From: Mycobacterium sp. 852013-50091_SCH5140682
GTDB lineage: Bacteria; Actinomycetota; Actinomycetes; Mycobacteriales; Mycobacteriaceae
Assembly (NCBI RefSeq): GCF_001665685.1
Contig: NZ_LZTB01000041.1
Span: forward strand, 1-34,974
Direction: 5' to 3'
Length of the DNA stretch: 34,974 bases
Of this stretch, positions 17,844 to 26,084 are shown in pieces. The notes beneath the pieces were generated by a model that was not told where the DNA came from, ran no database searches, and saw nothing but the letters and a program-made list of their open reading frames with translations. Every line of letters starts with the position of its first letter. The stretch's first letter is position 1. The position numbers and the translations under genes are program-made.

Positions 17844-17911
17844 GCACCGCGAGCGTGCGCGTCTGCTGCGCGACACGCCGCCCGCGGTCGGCATTTTGCG
17901 CACGCTCGCGC
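17844..17911 (+). repeat. dispersed GC-rich palindromic repeat, copy 1
   Basis: Begins gcaccgcgagcgtgcgcgt and closes with gcgcacgctcgcg (17898-17910). The arms cgcgagcgtgcgc (17848-17860) and its complement are perfect over 13 bp. The internal part (ctgctgc, gacacgccg) is shared with copy 3 at 30711. It sits just after the htpX stop and may act as a terminator. Confidence 0.75.
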
Positions 17912-17922
17912 CCCTAGCTAGA

Positions 17923-17937
17923 TACCCCCAGGGGGTA
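17923..17937. promoter_or_regulatory. CsoR-like operator candidate 1 (15-bp palindrome)
   Basis: taccccc-a-gggggta, arms perfect over 7 bp. A second, longer copy lies 57 bases downstream (centre to centre), with the putative promoter of the DUF1326 gene between them. The form resembles operators of CsoR/FrmR-family repressors (TACCCCnnGGGGTA), which sense Cu(I), Ni, formaldehyde or persulfide. Confidence 0.65.
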
Positions 17938-17978
17938 CTTGTGTGCGCGCCGTCGGCTGTGTAGCGTCAGCTCCGTTG

Positions 17979-17995
17979 GATACCCCCTGGGGGTA
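17979..17995. promoter_or_regulatory. CsoR-like operator candidate 2 (17-bp palindrome)
   Basis: Arms ataccccc and gggggtat around a single t; arms perfect over 8 bp. It lies 19 bases before the DUF1326 start codon, in the position of the transcription start or leader, so binding would block transcription. Confidence 0.7.
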
Positions 17996-18014
17996 TGAAT
18001 CGAGAGGAGCGGCA

Positions 18015-18662
18015 ATGGCGACGGCGACGACGGATTGGCATCTGCGGGGCGAGTGGTTCGACGTGTGCAGCTGCAAACTGCCCTGCCCGTGCAGCTTCGC
18101 GCAAGAGCCCACGCACGGCGACTGCCTGTTCACCCTGGTCTGGAAAATCCATGAAGGCCATTACGGCGAAACGGATCTGAGCGATCTCGGGGTGGTCGCG
18201 CTCGGCGAGTTCACCGGCAACATGTGGGTCGGCGACCCCAACGCGATGATGTCGCTGATGTTCTACATCGACGACAAGGCCGACGCAGACCAGCGCCAGG
18301 CACTCGGGCAGATCTTCACCGGGTGCGAAGGCGGGTGGCCGGGGGAGTTCGGCAGCCTCATCAAGGACCTGAGGGGAATCTCCTACGCGCCCATCACATT
18401 CGAGGCCGCCGAAGATCTGGCGTACTGGCGTGCAGAGATTCCTGGCAAGGTCGACCTGCGGGTGGAGGCATTGACGGGTCCCACGTCGGATCCGAGCCGG
18501 CGCGTGACGACCGTCAACGCGCCGGGTGCCGAGGTCGGCCCAGGACAGGTCGCGACGTGGGGCGTGGTCACGAAGGACCACGCCGTGGGATTCGACTTCT
18601 CACACGAGTACCGAGGCGGCTCGAGCAAGCACTTCCCGTTCGACTGGCGTCCTGAATCCTGA
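18015..18662 (+). CDS. DUF1326 family protein with N-terminal Cys cluster
   Basis: 215 residues. ATG at 18015 preceded by gagaggag. No signal peptide or membrane helix; predicted cytosolic. The N-terminal motif W-x2-R-G-E-W-F-D-V-C18-S-C20-K-L-P-C24-P-C26, with a further C37, is diagnostic of DUF1326 and looks like a soft-metal or thiol site. A later FTGCEGGWPGEFG segment is also conserved. Function is unknown for the family. The two TACCCCC/GGGGGTA palindromes in front suggest control by a CsoR/FrmR-type repressor, hence a role with copper, another thiophilic metal, or reactive sulfur/carbonyl species. No such repressor gene is in the window. Confidence 0.85.
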   Translation: MATATTDWHLRGEWFDVCSCKLPCPCSFAQEPTHGDCLFTLVWKIHEGHYGETDLSDLGVVALGEFTGNMWVGDPNAMMSLMFYIDDKADADQRQALGQIFTGCEGGWPGEFGSLIKDLRGISYAPITFEAAEDLAYWRAEIPGKVDLRVEALTGPTSDPSRRVTTVNAPGAEVGPGQVATWGVVTKDHAVGFDFSHEYRGGSSKHFPFDWRPES

Positions 18663-18666
18663 CGAC

Positions 18667-18737
18667 GCACCGCGAGCGTGCGCGTACTGCTGCCGCAACA
18701 CGGAGTGCCGGGCAGCAGACGCGCACGCTCGCGGTGC
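18667..18737. repeat. dispersed GC-rich palindromic repeat, copy 2 (19-bp perfect arms)
   Basis: Arms gcaccgcgagcgtgcgcgt (18667-18685) and acgcgcacgctcgcggtgc (18719-18737) are perfect over 19 bp; inside them gctgcc/ggcagc form a second stem. Placed in the 87-bp gap between the convergent DUF1326 and SulP genes, so it may be the bidirectional terminator. Read on the minus strand it matches copies 1 and 3. Confidence 0.85.
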
Positions 18738-18749
18738 ATACGCAACCAC

Positions 18750-20915
18750 CTACGCGGCGTCGGCGAGGGCCTCGATCTGGGTGGGCGTCACCCGCAGCAC
18801 GCCGGCGCTGGGGATGTCGTAGAACAGCCCGATCACGTTGACCCGCCGGGCCACCGGATGCTCCTGCAGCGTCTGCACCTGCATCGCGATGTTGACCATC
18901 GACAGCTGATCGACAGTGCTGAAGCCCGCCTCGGCTGCCGACCGCGCCACGGGATGACGACCGTCGTCGAACGCTTCAAGAGACGGATTGCCGTGGGCCA
19001 GCCAGGAATTCAGGTGCCGGTCACCCGTGTCGGCCTTGCCGAGCAGGGCCGTCATCGCACCGCAGCTGGAGTGCCCGCACACCACGATCGAGCTGACGCC
19101 GAGCTTGTCCACCGCGAACGCGATGGCGGCTTCGATCGAGGCATCGCTCTGCCCGGCGGGAACCATGTTGCCGACGTTGCGCACGGTGAACAGATCGCCC
19201 GGCCCGCTGCTGGTGATGACGTTGGGGATCACCCGCGAATCGGCGCACGTGAGGAAGAGCGTCTCCGGGCGTTGGGCGTCGACCAGGTCTTGCATGTGCG
19301 GTCGCAACACCGCGGCGGTGCGGCGTTGGTAGGCGGCCAGGCCGTGCAGCACCGACGGCGAATCGTCGCGTTGCCACGAACTCCACGGCACCACGCCGGA
19401 TCGCTTGTCGAACGGGGTGAACCCGCGCACGGGCGGACCTGCCACGGCACTGTGCATCTCGACCGCGCCCACGTCGTGGATATCGACTGTGCCGCCGGTG
19501 GCAACGTGCTGGCGCTGCCACTCCTCGATCGTCTGGTGCGCGGCATGGTCCAGGAAGTCGACCGAGAGCTCGACCGTGACGGGGACCCCGGGCGGAACCT
19601 CACCCAGCGCGTTGGTCAGCTTGGGTAGCGACAGGAACGTGCAGGAACCCTCGATCACGACGCGCCAGGCGCCGCCACCGCTGGGCTCGGCGGCGATCTT
19701 GGTGCGCACCACGCGCCAGACGGTGAACGCCACCGCCAGGGCCAGGCCGATCAGCACGCCTTCGAGCAGATTCAGGAAGACCACGGCCAGGATGGTGACC
19801 ACGTACACCGCGAGATCACCTGTGCGGCGGGCAGTTTCGATGTGTGCGCGGTTGACCAACTGGCAGCCGATGACGATCAGCAGGCCGGCCAGCGCGGCGG
19901 TCGGGATGAGCTGGACCAGACCGGCGAACGGCACCGCGAACACCAGCACCCAGACGCCGTGCATGATCGCCGAGGCCCGGGTGCGGGCGCCCGCGGCGAC
20001 GTTGGTGGAGCTGCGGACGATGACGCCGGTGACGGGCAGGCCGCCGACCGCGCCGGACACCATGTTGGCCGCACCCTGGCCGATCATCTCGCGGTCGAAG
20101 TTGGTGCGCGGGCCCGTGTGCATCCGATCGACCGAGACCGCCGACAGCAGGCTCTCCACGCTCGCGATCAGGGCCACGGTCAAAACGCCGGTGGCAAACG
20201 CTCCCCAATTGCCGTCGGGCAGGCTCGGCAGTGCCAGGGCATCCAACAGCGAGCCGTTCAGCACAATGCGGCTGACGTCGCCGAACATCGGCAGCAGCGA
20301 GAACGCCGTGACGCCCGCGATGGCCACCAGCGGACCGGGCACCTTCTTGACTGCCGCAGGCATCCATCGCCACCCGACCAGGATGGCGATGACCAGGGCG
20401 CCCAGGATCACGCCGTGGCCGTGCGCGCCGATCAGCTGCGCGGGCAGTTCCTTGACGTTGTCCCAGGCAGAGCTGTTGGAGCTGCCGCCGAGCAGCACGT
20501 GGGCCTGCTGCAGGACGATGGTCAGGCCGATGCCCGCCAGCATCGCGTGCACCACGACGGGCGAGATGGCCAGCGCGGCGCGGGCCACCCGGCTCAGCCC
20601 GAACAGCACCTGCAGCACGCCCGCGAGCACCGTGATGGCGCACGTGACGGCCCAGCCGAACTGAGCGACGAGCCCGGCGACGATCACGGTGAGCCCGGCG
20701 GCAGGTCCGCTGACCTGTAGCGGGGATCCGCCCAGTGCGCCGGCGACGATGCCGCCGACGACCGCGGCGATGAGTCCGGCCAGGACCGGCGCCCCGGACG
20801 CGACCGCGATACCCAGAGATAGCGGTAATGCGACCAGGAAGACCACCAGCGAGGCGGGCAGGTCGTAGCGCAGGACGGATCTGGCCCTGTCCGCCAGTTG
20901 AGAAGTTTGCTGCAT
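18750..20915 (-). CDS. SulP anion transporter fused to beta-carbonic anhydrase
   Basis: 721 residues from the ATG at 20915, with ggag 6 bases upstream (a GTG lies one codon earlier). Residues about 17-410 form a SulP/SLC26-type transporter with many membrane helices and the motif VSGPAAGLTVIVAGL (anion site region). A short STAS-like domain follows (about 415-500). The C-terminal ~210 residues are a beta-carbonic anhydrase with C557-A-D559-S-R561 and H615-S-S-C618-G, the zinc ligands and the catalytic Asp/Arg pair. Likely a bicarbonate or sulfate transporter coupled to CO2/HCO3- conversion, like Rv3273 of M. tuberculosis. Anion specificity cannot be read from the sequence. Confidence 0.9.
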   Translation of the reverse strand: MQQTSQLADRARSVLRYDLPASLVVFLVALPLSLGIAVASGAPVLAGLIAAVVGGIVAGALGGSPLQVSGPAAGLTVIVAGLVAQFGWAVTCAITVLAGVLQVLFGLSRVARAALAISPVVVHAMLAGIGLTIVLQQAHVLLGGSSNSSAWDNVKELPAQLIGAHGHGVILGALVIAILVGWRWMPAAVKKVPGPLVAIAGVTAFSLLPMFGDVSRIVLNGSLLDALALPSLPDGNWGAFATGVLTVALIASVESLLSAVSVDRMHTGPRTNFDREMIGQGAANMVSGAVGGLPVTGVIVRSSTNVAAGARTRASAIMHGVWVLVFAVPFAGLVQLIPTAALAGLLIVIGCQLVNRAHIETARRTGDLAVYVVTILAVVFLNLLEGVLIGLALAVAFTVWRVVRTKIAAEPSGGGAWRVVIEGSCTFLSLPKLTNALGEVPPGVPVTVELSVDFLDHAAHQTIEEWQRQHVATGGTVDIHDVGAVEMHSAVAGPPVRGFTPFDKRSGVVPWSSWQRDDSPSVLHGLAAYQRRTAAVLRPHMQDLVDAQRPETLFLTCADSRVIPNVITSSGPGDLFTVRNVGNMVPAGQSDASIEAAIAFAVDKLGVSSIVVCGHSSCGAMTALLGKADTGDRHLNSWLAHGNPSLEAFDDGRHPVARSAAEAGFSTVDQLSMVNIAMQVQTLQEHPVARRVNVIGLFYDIPSAGVLRVTPTQIEALADAA

Positions 20916-21380
20916 CACGTACTCCAGTTCGAGTCGGGCGGTTGTCGGTACGCGGGCGAGCGCACACCGATCGATGTATTGACGGCGGTGTCATTGAAAG
21001 ATGTTGCAGCGCAGCAATACACAATCCGGCGTGTGTTCACAGCTGGCTTCAAGCATCCAATTGCTATGGGCGAGAGTATTTATCGCTGTGAACCAGCGTC
21101 AACGCGAAATGGCGGACGCATAGAGAACGCAAATCTTCTGCTTCGGCCCCCTCGTGGGCGAATTGCCCTGCTGTGCAGGCAAAACGCGTCGAATGCGCCG
21201 AACCGCGTAACCAAGAGTTCACGCAAGCGATTGAAACCATATGTATTGCAACAATTCTCGACTGGCTCACCACGCGCTGCGTAAGGTGACGTACGTCATA
21301 GCTATGGCGCCGAATGGGTTTGTGTAAGAACTCGATATGAACTCCGTGACAACTAACTGTGTGCTCAGGAGAATGGCAGT
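20916..21380. other. long intergenic region upstream of a two-component system
   Basis: 465 bases without a convincing gene; GC is lower than in the neighbouring genes and the frames present have no ribosome binding site. It must hold the promoters of the divergent SulP-CA and response regulator genes. It contains a 12-bp perfect palindrome tgacgtacgtca (21287-21298) 83 bases before the response regulator start. A small RNA cannot be excluded, but no terminator-like hairpin was found. Confidence 0.5.
21287..21298. promoter_or_regulatory. 12-bp palindrome, possible operator
   Basis: tgacgtacgtca, perfect. It lies upstream of the response regulator gene and could bind this regulator or another factor. 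Short enough to occur by chance, so modest support. Confidence 0.3.
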
Positions 21381-22154
21381 ATGACCACGATGTCGGTATC
21401 TCCACGTGCTCACCAGCCGCGCCAGGCCATTCTCGGGCAGTTGCCCCGGATCAACCGGGCTGACGGTTCACCCATTCGGGTGTTGCTGGTGGACGACGAA
21501 CCGGCGCTGACCAACCTCGTCAAGATGGCGTTGCACTACGAGGGTTGGGTCGTCGAGGTGGCCCACAACGGCGAGGAGGCCCAAGCCAAGTTCGATGAGA
21601 TGGAGCCCGACGTCGTGGTGCTCGACATCATGCTGCCCGACATCGACGGTTTGCAGATTCTGCAGCGGGTGCGCGAAGCCGACGGCTATACGCCCACCTT
21701 GTTCCTCACCGCGAGGGATTCGGTGCTCGACCGGGTGTCGGGGCTGACCGCCGGTGCCGACGACTACATGACCAAACCGTTCAGCCTCGAGGAACTGGTT
21801 GCGCGGTTGCGTGGTCTGCTGCGCCGGTCCAGTCACGCCACACCGCCGGCCGATGAGGTGCTGAAGGTGGGCGACATGGTGCTCGACGGCGCCAGCCGGG
21901 AAGTGACCCGCGGCGGTGAACCCATCGCCCTGACCGTGACGGAGTTCGAGCTGCTGCGCTACCTCATGCGCAATCCGCGCCGGGCGTTGAGCCGCGCCGA
22001 GATCCTCGACCGGGTGTGGAACTACGGGTTCGGCGGCAAGTCGAGCATCGTCGACCTCTACATCTCCTACCTGCGCAAAAAGGTCGACGCCGACCGCGAG
22101 CCGATGATCCACACGGTTCGCGGCGTCGGCTACATGCTGCGGCCCGCCGAATAG
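21381..22154 (+). CDS. OmpR-family response regulator, TcrX-like
   Basis: 257 residues; ATG at 21381 with aggag nine bases upstream. Receiver domain at about 32-145: acidic pair D38-D39, phosphoacceptor D82 (VVLDIMLPDIDG), T110 and K132 (TKPFSLEEL). The C-terminal winged helix (about 160-254) is the OmpR/PhoB type, with EFELLRYLMRNPRRALSRAEIL and VDLYISYLRKKVD...HTVRGVGYMLR. Reads like the mycobacterial TcrX group (Rv3765c), from memory; the N-terminal extension of about 30 residues is family-variable. The kinase gene begins 7 bases after the stop. Confidence 0.9.
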   Translation: MTTMSVSPRAHQPRQAILGQLPRINRADGSPIRVLLVDDEPALTNLVKMALHYEGWVVEVAHNGEEAQAKFDEMEPDVVVLDIMLPDIDGLQILQRVREADGYTPTLFLTARDSVLDRVSGLTAGADDYMTKPFSLEELVARLRGLLRRSSHATPPADEVLKVGDMVLDGASREVTRGGEPIALTVTEFELLRYLMRNPRRALSRAEILDRVWNYGFGGKSSIVDLYISYLRKKVDADREPMIHTVRGVGYMLRPAE

Positions 22155-22161
22155 CCGCGCG

Positions 22162-23661
22162 ATGAGCCGGGTCAGCCCCTGGTGGCGGCCGCGCTCGCTC
22201 CGCAGACAACTGGTACTCGGCGTGACGGCGATCGTCACGGTGGTGCTGGCTGCGGTGGGCGCGTTGTCCGTTTACAGCTTGCACACCTACGTGTCGACGA
22301 TGAGCGACAACGAGGTGGCGCGGTCCTTGGCCGCCTTCAGCCACTCCTTCGAGAAGCTGCGTGGTCAGGACCCCGCGCATCAGATCGACGAGGCGCCCGA
22401 CGCGCTGACCGCGTTCGTCGGGCAGGCCCCCGGCAACCTGATCGCGGTGGTCCGCGACGGTGAGGTGGTGCAGTCGGCGATGTTCTCCGACGGCGAGCCC
22501 CGACCGGCCCCTGCCGCGGTGACCCAAGCGCTCGACGCGCAGCCCTGGACCGACCACAATCCCCGCACCGTAAAACTGCCGGTGCTCGGCTCCTATCGAC
22601 TGGCCAGCCAGGCGGCAGGCGACGGGGACGTGCTGGTCTCGGGCGTATCGCTCGACAGCGCCAACCGGGTGATCGCCCGCAAGACCGTGACGGTCGCGGT
22701 CATGATCGTCATCGCGCTCATGGTGACGGCTGTCGGAACGGTTCTGGTGGTGCGGTATGCGCTGCGGCCGCTGCGCCGCGTCGCCGCGACCGCGGCGAAG
22801 GTCGCCACGTTGCGGCTCGACGGGGACGATCACCGCATCACCGCCCGCGTGCGGGAACGGGACACCGACCCCGACAACGAGGTCGGCATCGTGGGGGAGA
22901 CGCTCAACCGGCTGCTGGTCAACGTCGACAGCGCGCTGGCCGAGCTGGCCGCCTCGGATCGGCGCACGCGGCAGTTCCTCACCGACGCCAGCCACGAGCT
23001 GCGCACTCCGCTGGCCGCGATCCAGGGCTACGCCGAACTCACGCGGCAGGACAGCACAATGCTGCCGCCGACCACCGAATACGCGTTGGCCCGCATCGAG
23101 GCCGAAGCGCGCCGCATGACGGTGCTGGTCAGTGACCTACTGCTGTTGTCACGGCTGGGCGAGGGGCAGGACCTGGAGACCGACGACGTCGATTTCAACG
23201 ACCTCGTCGTCGACGCGGTCAACGACACCGCGGTCGCGGCGCCCAGTCATCACTGGGTGACCCGGCTGCCCGACGACCCGGTGTGGGTCCGGGGCGACCT
23301 GGCCCGGCTGCATCAGGTGGTGAGCAATCTGCTGACCAACGCGAAGGTGCACACGCCGCCGGGCGTGACGGTGGTGGTGACCCTCACCGTCGCCGGGGAA
23401 TTTGCTGAACTGACCGTGTCCGACGACGGTCCGGGAATTGAAGCGGAATTGTTGCCGAACCTTTTCGGGCGATTTGTGCGGGCCGATAAGGCGCGGTCTC
23501 GAGAATTGGGGAGCACAGGCCTCGGGCTGGCAATTGTGGCGTCGATAGTGCAGGCCCACGACGGCACCGTGGCCGTCGCCTCAAGCCCTGGAGAAACCGT
23601 GTTTACCGTGCGCATACCGCTTGCCGAGCAGGCGGCGGATGTGACCCCGGCGACATTGTGA
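22162..23661 (+). CDS. sensor histidine kinase, partner of the response regulator
   Basis: 499 residues. Membrane helices at about 16-40 and 175-199 enclose an extracytoplasmic sensor of about 135 residues without a recognisable fold. HAMP linker (about 200-265), then HisKA with the phosphorylated H278 in FLTDASHELRTPLAAIQGYAELTR. HATPase: N-box LLTNAKVHTP, G1 DDGPGI, F-box LFGRFVRAD, G2 GLGLAIVASIV. The signal is unknown. Cotranscribed with the response regulator (7-base gap). The extreme C-terminus is Ala/Thr-rich. Confidence 0.9.
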   Translation: MSRVSPWWRPRSLRRQLVLGVTAIVTVVLAAVGALSVYSLHTYVSTMSDNEVARSLAAFSHSFEKLRGQDPAHQIDEAPDALTAFVGQAPGNLIAVVRDGEVVQSAMFSDGEPRPAPAAVTQALDAQPWTDHNPRTVKLPVLGSYRLASQAAGDGDVLVSGVSLDSANRVIARKTVTVAVMIVIALMVTAVGTVLVVRYALRPLRRVAATAAKVATLRLDGDDHRITARVRERDTDPDNEVGIVGETLNRLLVNVDSALAELAASDRRTRQFLTDASHELRTPLAAIQGYAELTRQDSTMLPPTTEYALARIEAEARRMTVLVSDLLLLSRLGEGQDLETDDVDFNDLVVDAVNDTAVAAPSHHWVTRLPDDPVWVRGDLARLHQVVSNLLTNAKVHTPPGVTVVVTLTVAGEFAELTVSDDGPGIEAELLPNLFGRFVRADKARSRELGSTGLGLAIVASIVQAHDGTVAVASSPGETVFTVRIPLAEQAADVTPATL

Positions 23662-23791
23662 AAAATGTGAATTCGGCCTGAATTGTTCCTATGCGCAAAA
23701 ACGTATGCGTTCGATATGAGTTGATGGCCGGCACATGAATACCCACCTAGGCTGGAAGAGAATTCAGCGAAATAGGAAGGGTGAATTCGAA

Positions 23792-24088
23792 ATGAGAAAG
23801 CCTGTTGTCGCCACAGTTGCCGTCAGCCTGGCTGCCACCGGTCTCGCATTGGCCGCGCCGGCCTCGGCGGCGCCGTCGGGGCAGACCGCCCGGCAGACCA
23901 TCCAGCAGCTCGAAGCCGAGGGTTACAAGGTGATCCAGACCAAGGTCGGTAGCGGATCGATCGACAACTGCACGGTCAGTGCCGTGCGGCCCGGACGCCC
24001 CATCACCGATCTGACCGCCGCGCCGCGTGGCAACACCGTCGAGGTGGTCCGCTACACCACGGTCTACGTCGATCTGGCCTGTGGCTGA
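23792..24088 (+). CDS. small secreted protein, unknown function
   Basis: 98 residues from the ATG at 23792 (aggaagg upstream). Clear Sec signal peptide: MRKPVVATVAVSL..., an Ala-rich core and a cleavage site near PASA-AP. The mature protein is about 70 residues with two cysteines (in IDNCTV and DLACG), likely a disulfide. Seen widely in mycobacteria as short secreted proteins of unknown role. A longer frame starts at 23735 but would hide the signal peptide. Confidence 0.75.
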   Translation: MRKPVVATVAVSLAATGLALAAPASAAPSGQTARQTIQQLEAEGYKVIQTKVGSGSIDNCTVSAVRPGRPITDLTAAPRGNTVEVVRYTTVYVDLACG

Positions 24089-24104
24089 TCCAGTGGCTTC
24101 ACGT

Positions 24105-24110
24105 TAGGGT
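24105..24110 (+). promoter_or_regulatory. possible -10 of a leaderless gene
   Basis: tagggt ends six bases before the GTG at 24117, the spacing of a leaderless mycobacterial transcript. No ribosome binding site precedes that GTG. Low support. Confidence 0.35.
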
Positions 24111-24116
24111 GTCCGG

Positions 24117-24626
24117 GTGCTGAGCAGAGTGATGATCGGCCTGGTGGGTGCTGCAGGGGCGGCTGTGATGGGCGTGCCCGGGGTCGCGACGGCCGATGAT
24201 CCGCCGCCACTGCCCAACGTCAACGCGTTCGCGCCGGTGAAGACGTCGGAGTACGCGGTGATGGACAACAAGTGGTACGCCTTCACCACGCCCGATGGGA
24301 TCACCTGCGTGTTGCAGCGTGACGGCGGGTACGGCTGCAGTGGCGCCATCCCCGCCGCGCCCAACGGCGCCAACATGGTCAGCGGCGGCACCGGTGCACC
24401 CGGCTTCGCCAGTGCGGCGGCCCCGGTGTTCTCCGTGGTCGACGGAGCCAAGCCGCTGCCCGCCAACACCCGAATCAGCTATCAGACCGTCAGCTGCGGC
24501 ACCGATGGGGTGATGACGGCCTGCGTCGACGGGCGTAACCAGTCGGGCTTCGTGATCAGCCCTGCGGGCAGTTACGTCGTCGGCGACCGGCCGTCGGGCA
24601 TCAAGCCCTCGGTCCGGATCGGCTGA
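24117..24626 (+). CDS. secreted protein, unknown function
   Basis: 169 residues; GTG start at 24117, with no ribosome binding site and a possible leaderless promoter. N-terminal signal: hydrophobic core LVGAAGAAVMGVPGVATA, cleaved near ATA-DD. The mature part has four cysteines (two in ITCVLQ/GYGCSG, two in VSCGTDG/TACVDG), a Tyr/Trp patch (DNKWYAFTTPDGITC) and no catalytic motif. It resembles a group of mycobacterial exported proteins of unknown role. The stop codon directly abuts the stop of the opposing permease (24626/24627). Confidence 0.75.
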   Translation: MLSRVMIGLVGAAGAAVMGVPGVATADDPPPLPNVNAFAPVKTSEYAVMDNKWYAFTTPDGITCVLQRDGGYGCSGAIPAAPNGANMVSGGTGAPGFASAAAPVFSVVDGAKPLPANTRISYQTVSCGTDGVMTACVDGRNQSGFVISPAGSYVVGDRPSGIKPSVRIG

Positions 24627-26066
24627 TCAGCCGATCCCTTCGAGGCTCTCCACCTCGCTGGTGCCGATCGCCGAAATCACATGCGGTGAACGACGACTCA
24701 GGAACCAGTACCATGCCAGCGCCGCGGCCACGGTCGCGATGAACAGCCATGGGATGACATTGAGTGGATACGCCGGAACCGGATACACGTTGGCGTAGAA
24801 CACATATGCCATAGACACGATCGCGACGGCCGCGGCGGGCCACACCAGCGGAACTCGCGCGTTGATTCCGCGCAGGAACACCACGGCAGCCAGTGCCGCG
24901 GCCGCATAGGCCACCATGTAGCCGTAGGTCCCGTAGGTGTCCACCCACGTGACGACGTTCATCGGATCTACGCCGAACAGGTACATCACCACGGGCACGG
25001 CGATCACCAGCGGTCCGACCGAGACGAGTGCGCGGTGCGGGGTCAGGTGCGTGGGGTGGGTCCGCCCGATGGCCGGGCTGACGACGCCCTCCTTGCCCAT
25101 CACGTAGAGGATGCGGCCGACAACGTTCAGTGGGGCGACCACCACGGCGAAAAACGATGCGGCGACGCCGAAGTTGAGGATCGGGTTGAACCACGTCGGC
25201 ATGCCGACCAGCGTCGCGATGTCGTCGAGCGGCTGCGCGGACGAGCCCAGCGCAGGCCCGAGGGCAGCCACCTGCGTGTAGGCGGCGAATACGTACAGCA
25301 CACCGACGCCGGCCGCACTCCACATGATGGCGCGCGGCACCGCGCGGTAGGGGTCCTTGGCCTCGCGGGCCAGGGCGTCCGAGCTGGAGAAGCCGACGAA
25401 ACCGAGGATCGCCAGCACCATGCCCACCACGATGCCCGACGGTTTCACATCGGTGAGCTCGAACTGAGCGGCGTCGAAGGCGCCGCCACCGAGGTGTACC
25501 AGTGTGATCACCAGCAGCAGCGTGATGATGGACACCGAAATCAGTTCCAGCACAAGCGAAACTCGCGCCGAGAGGCGGATGCCGCGAATGGTGAACAGGG
25601 TCGCCAGTGCGCCGAGGACGATCGCCAGCACGATCTGCGCGACGGTGCCGTGGACCGGGATGCCGAGCTGGTTGAGCAAGGTTGCGGTGTAGGCCACCGA
25701 CCCGCTCAGTGACCCGGCGGCGATGCCGAAGCAGCCGATCAGCAGGCTGACACCGGTCAGGTAGGCGCCGAACGGGCCCAGTGCCGTTGCCGCGTAGCTG
25801 TAGAGCGAACCCGCCGACGAACGGCGTTTGGCGAACTGCGAGATGCAGTACCCGACCGACAGGATGACCACGGTCGCCAGGGCGAACGACACCCAGGTGC
25901 CGTTCGTGGCGGTGTTGTAGATGGCGGCTGCCGTGAACGCGATGACGGCACTCGGCGCGATGTTGGCGATGGCCTGGGCGGCGAGTTCGCCTCCGCCCAT
26001 CACGCCGCGGCGCAGCCCGGCATCGCCGGTGGTGGCGTCGGGACCCATCTGAATGTCTTCGGACAC
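24627..26066 (-). CDS. APC-superfamily amino acid/amine permease
   Basis: 479 residues, GTG start at 26066. About twelve hydrophobic helices; the first unwound helix carries the APC motif (IAPSAVIAFTAAA), followed by conserved GFVGFSSSDALAREAKDPYRAVPRAI. The FSSSDALAxEAxxP signature belongs to the amino acid/polyamine/organocation family. The last ~80 residues end in a soluble tail. The upstream ADH stop is only 18 bases before this start, so the pair is an operon; the permease probably imports an amino acid, amine or alcohol-amine that the ADH pathway oxidises. Substrate unknown. Confidence 0.85.
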   Translation of the reverse strand: MSEDIQMGPDATTGDAGLRRGVMGGGELAAQAIANIAPSAVIAFTAAAIYNTATNGTWVSFALATVVILSVGYCISQFAKRRSSAGSLYSYAATALGPFGAYLTGVSLLIGCFGIAAGSLSGSVAYTATLLNQLGIPVHGTVAQIVLAIVLGALATLFTIRGIRLSARVSLVLELISVSIITLLLVITLVHLGGGAFDAAQFELTDVKPSGIVVGMVLAILGFVGFSSSDALAREAKDPYRAVPRAIMWSAAGVGVLYVFAAYTQVAALGPALGSSAQPLDDIATLVGMPTWFNPILNFGVAASFFAVVVAPLNVVGRILYVMGKEGVVSPAIGRTHPTHLTPHRALVSVGPLVIAVPVVMYLFGVDPMNVVTWVDTYGTYGYMVAYAAAALAAVVFLRGINARVPLVWPAAAVAIVSMAYVFYANVYPVPAYPLNVIPWLFIATVAAALAWYWFLSRRSPHVISAIGTSEVESLEGIG

Positions 26067-26084
26067 TGGGGTTCTCGTTTCTTG

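Noticed and set aside
19405..20664. Long plus-strand frame opposite the SulP-carbonic anhydrase gene
   Set aside because: Shadow of a verified gene; no start signal or motif.
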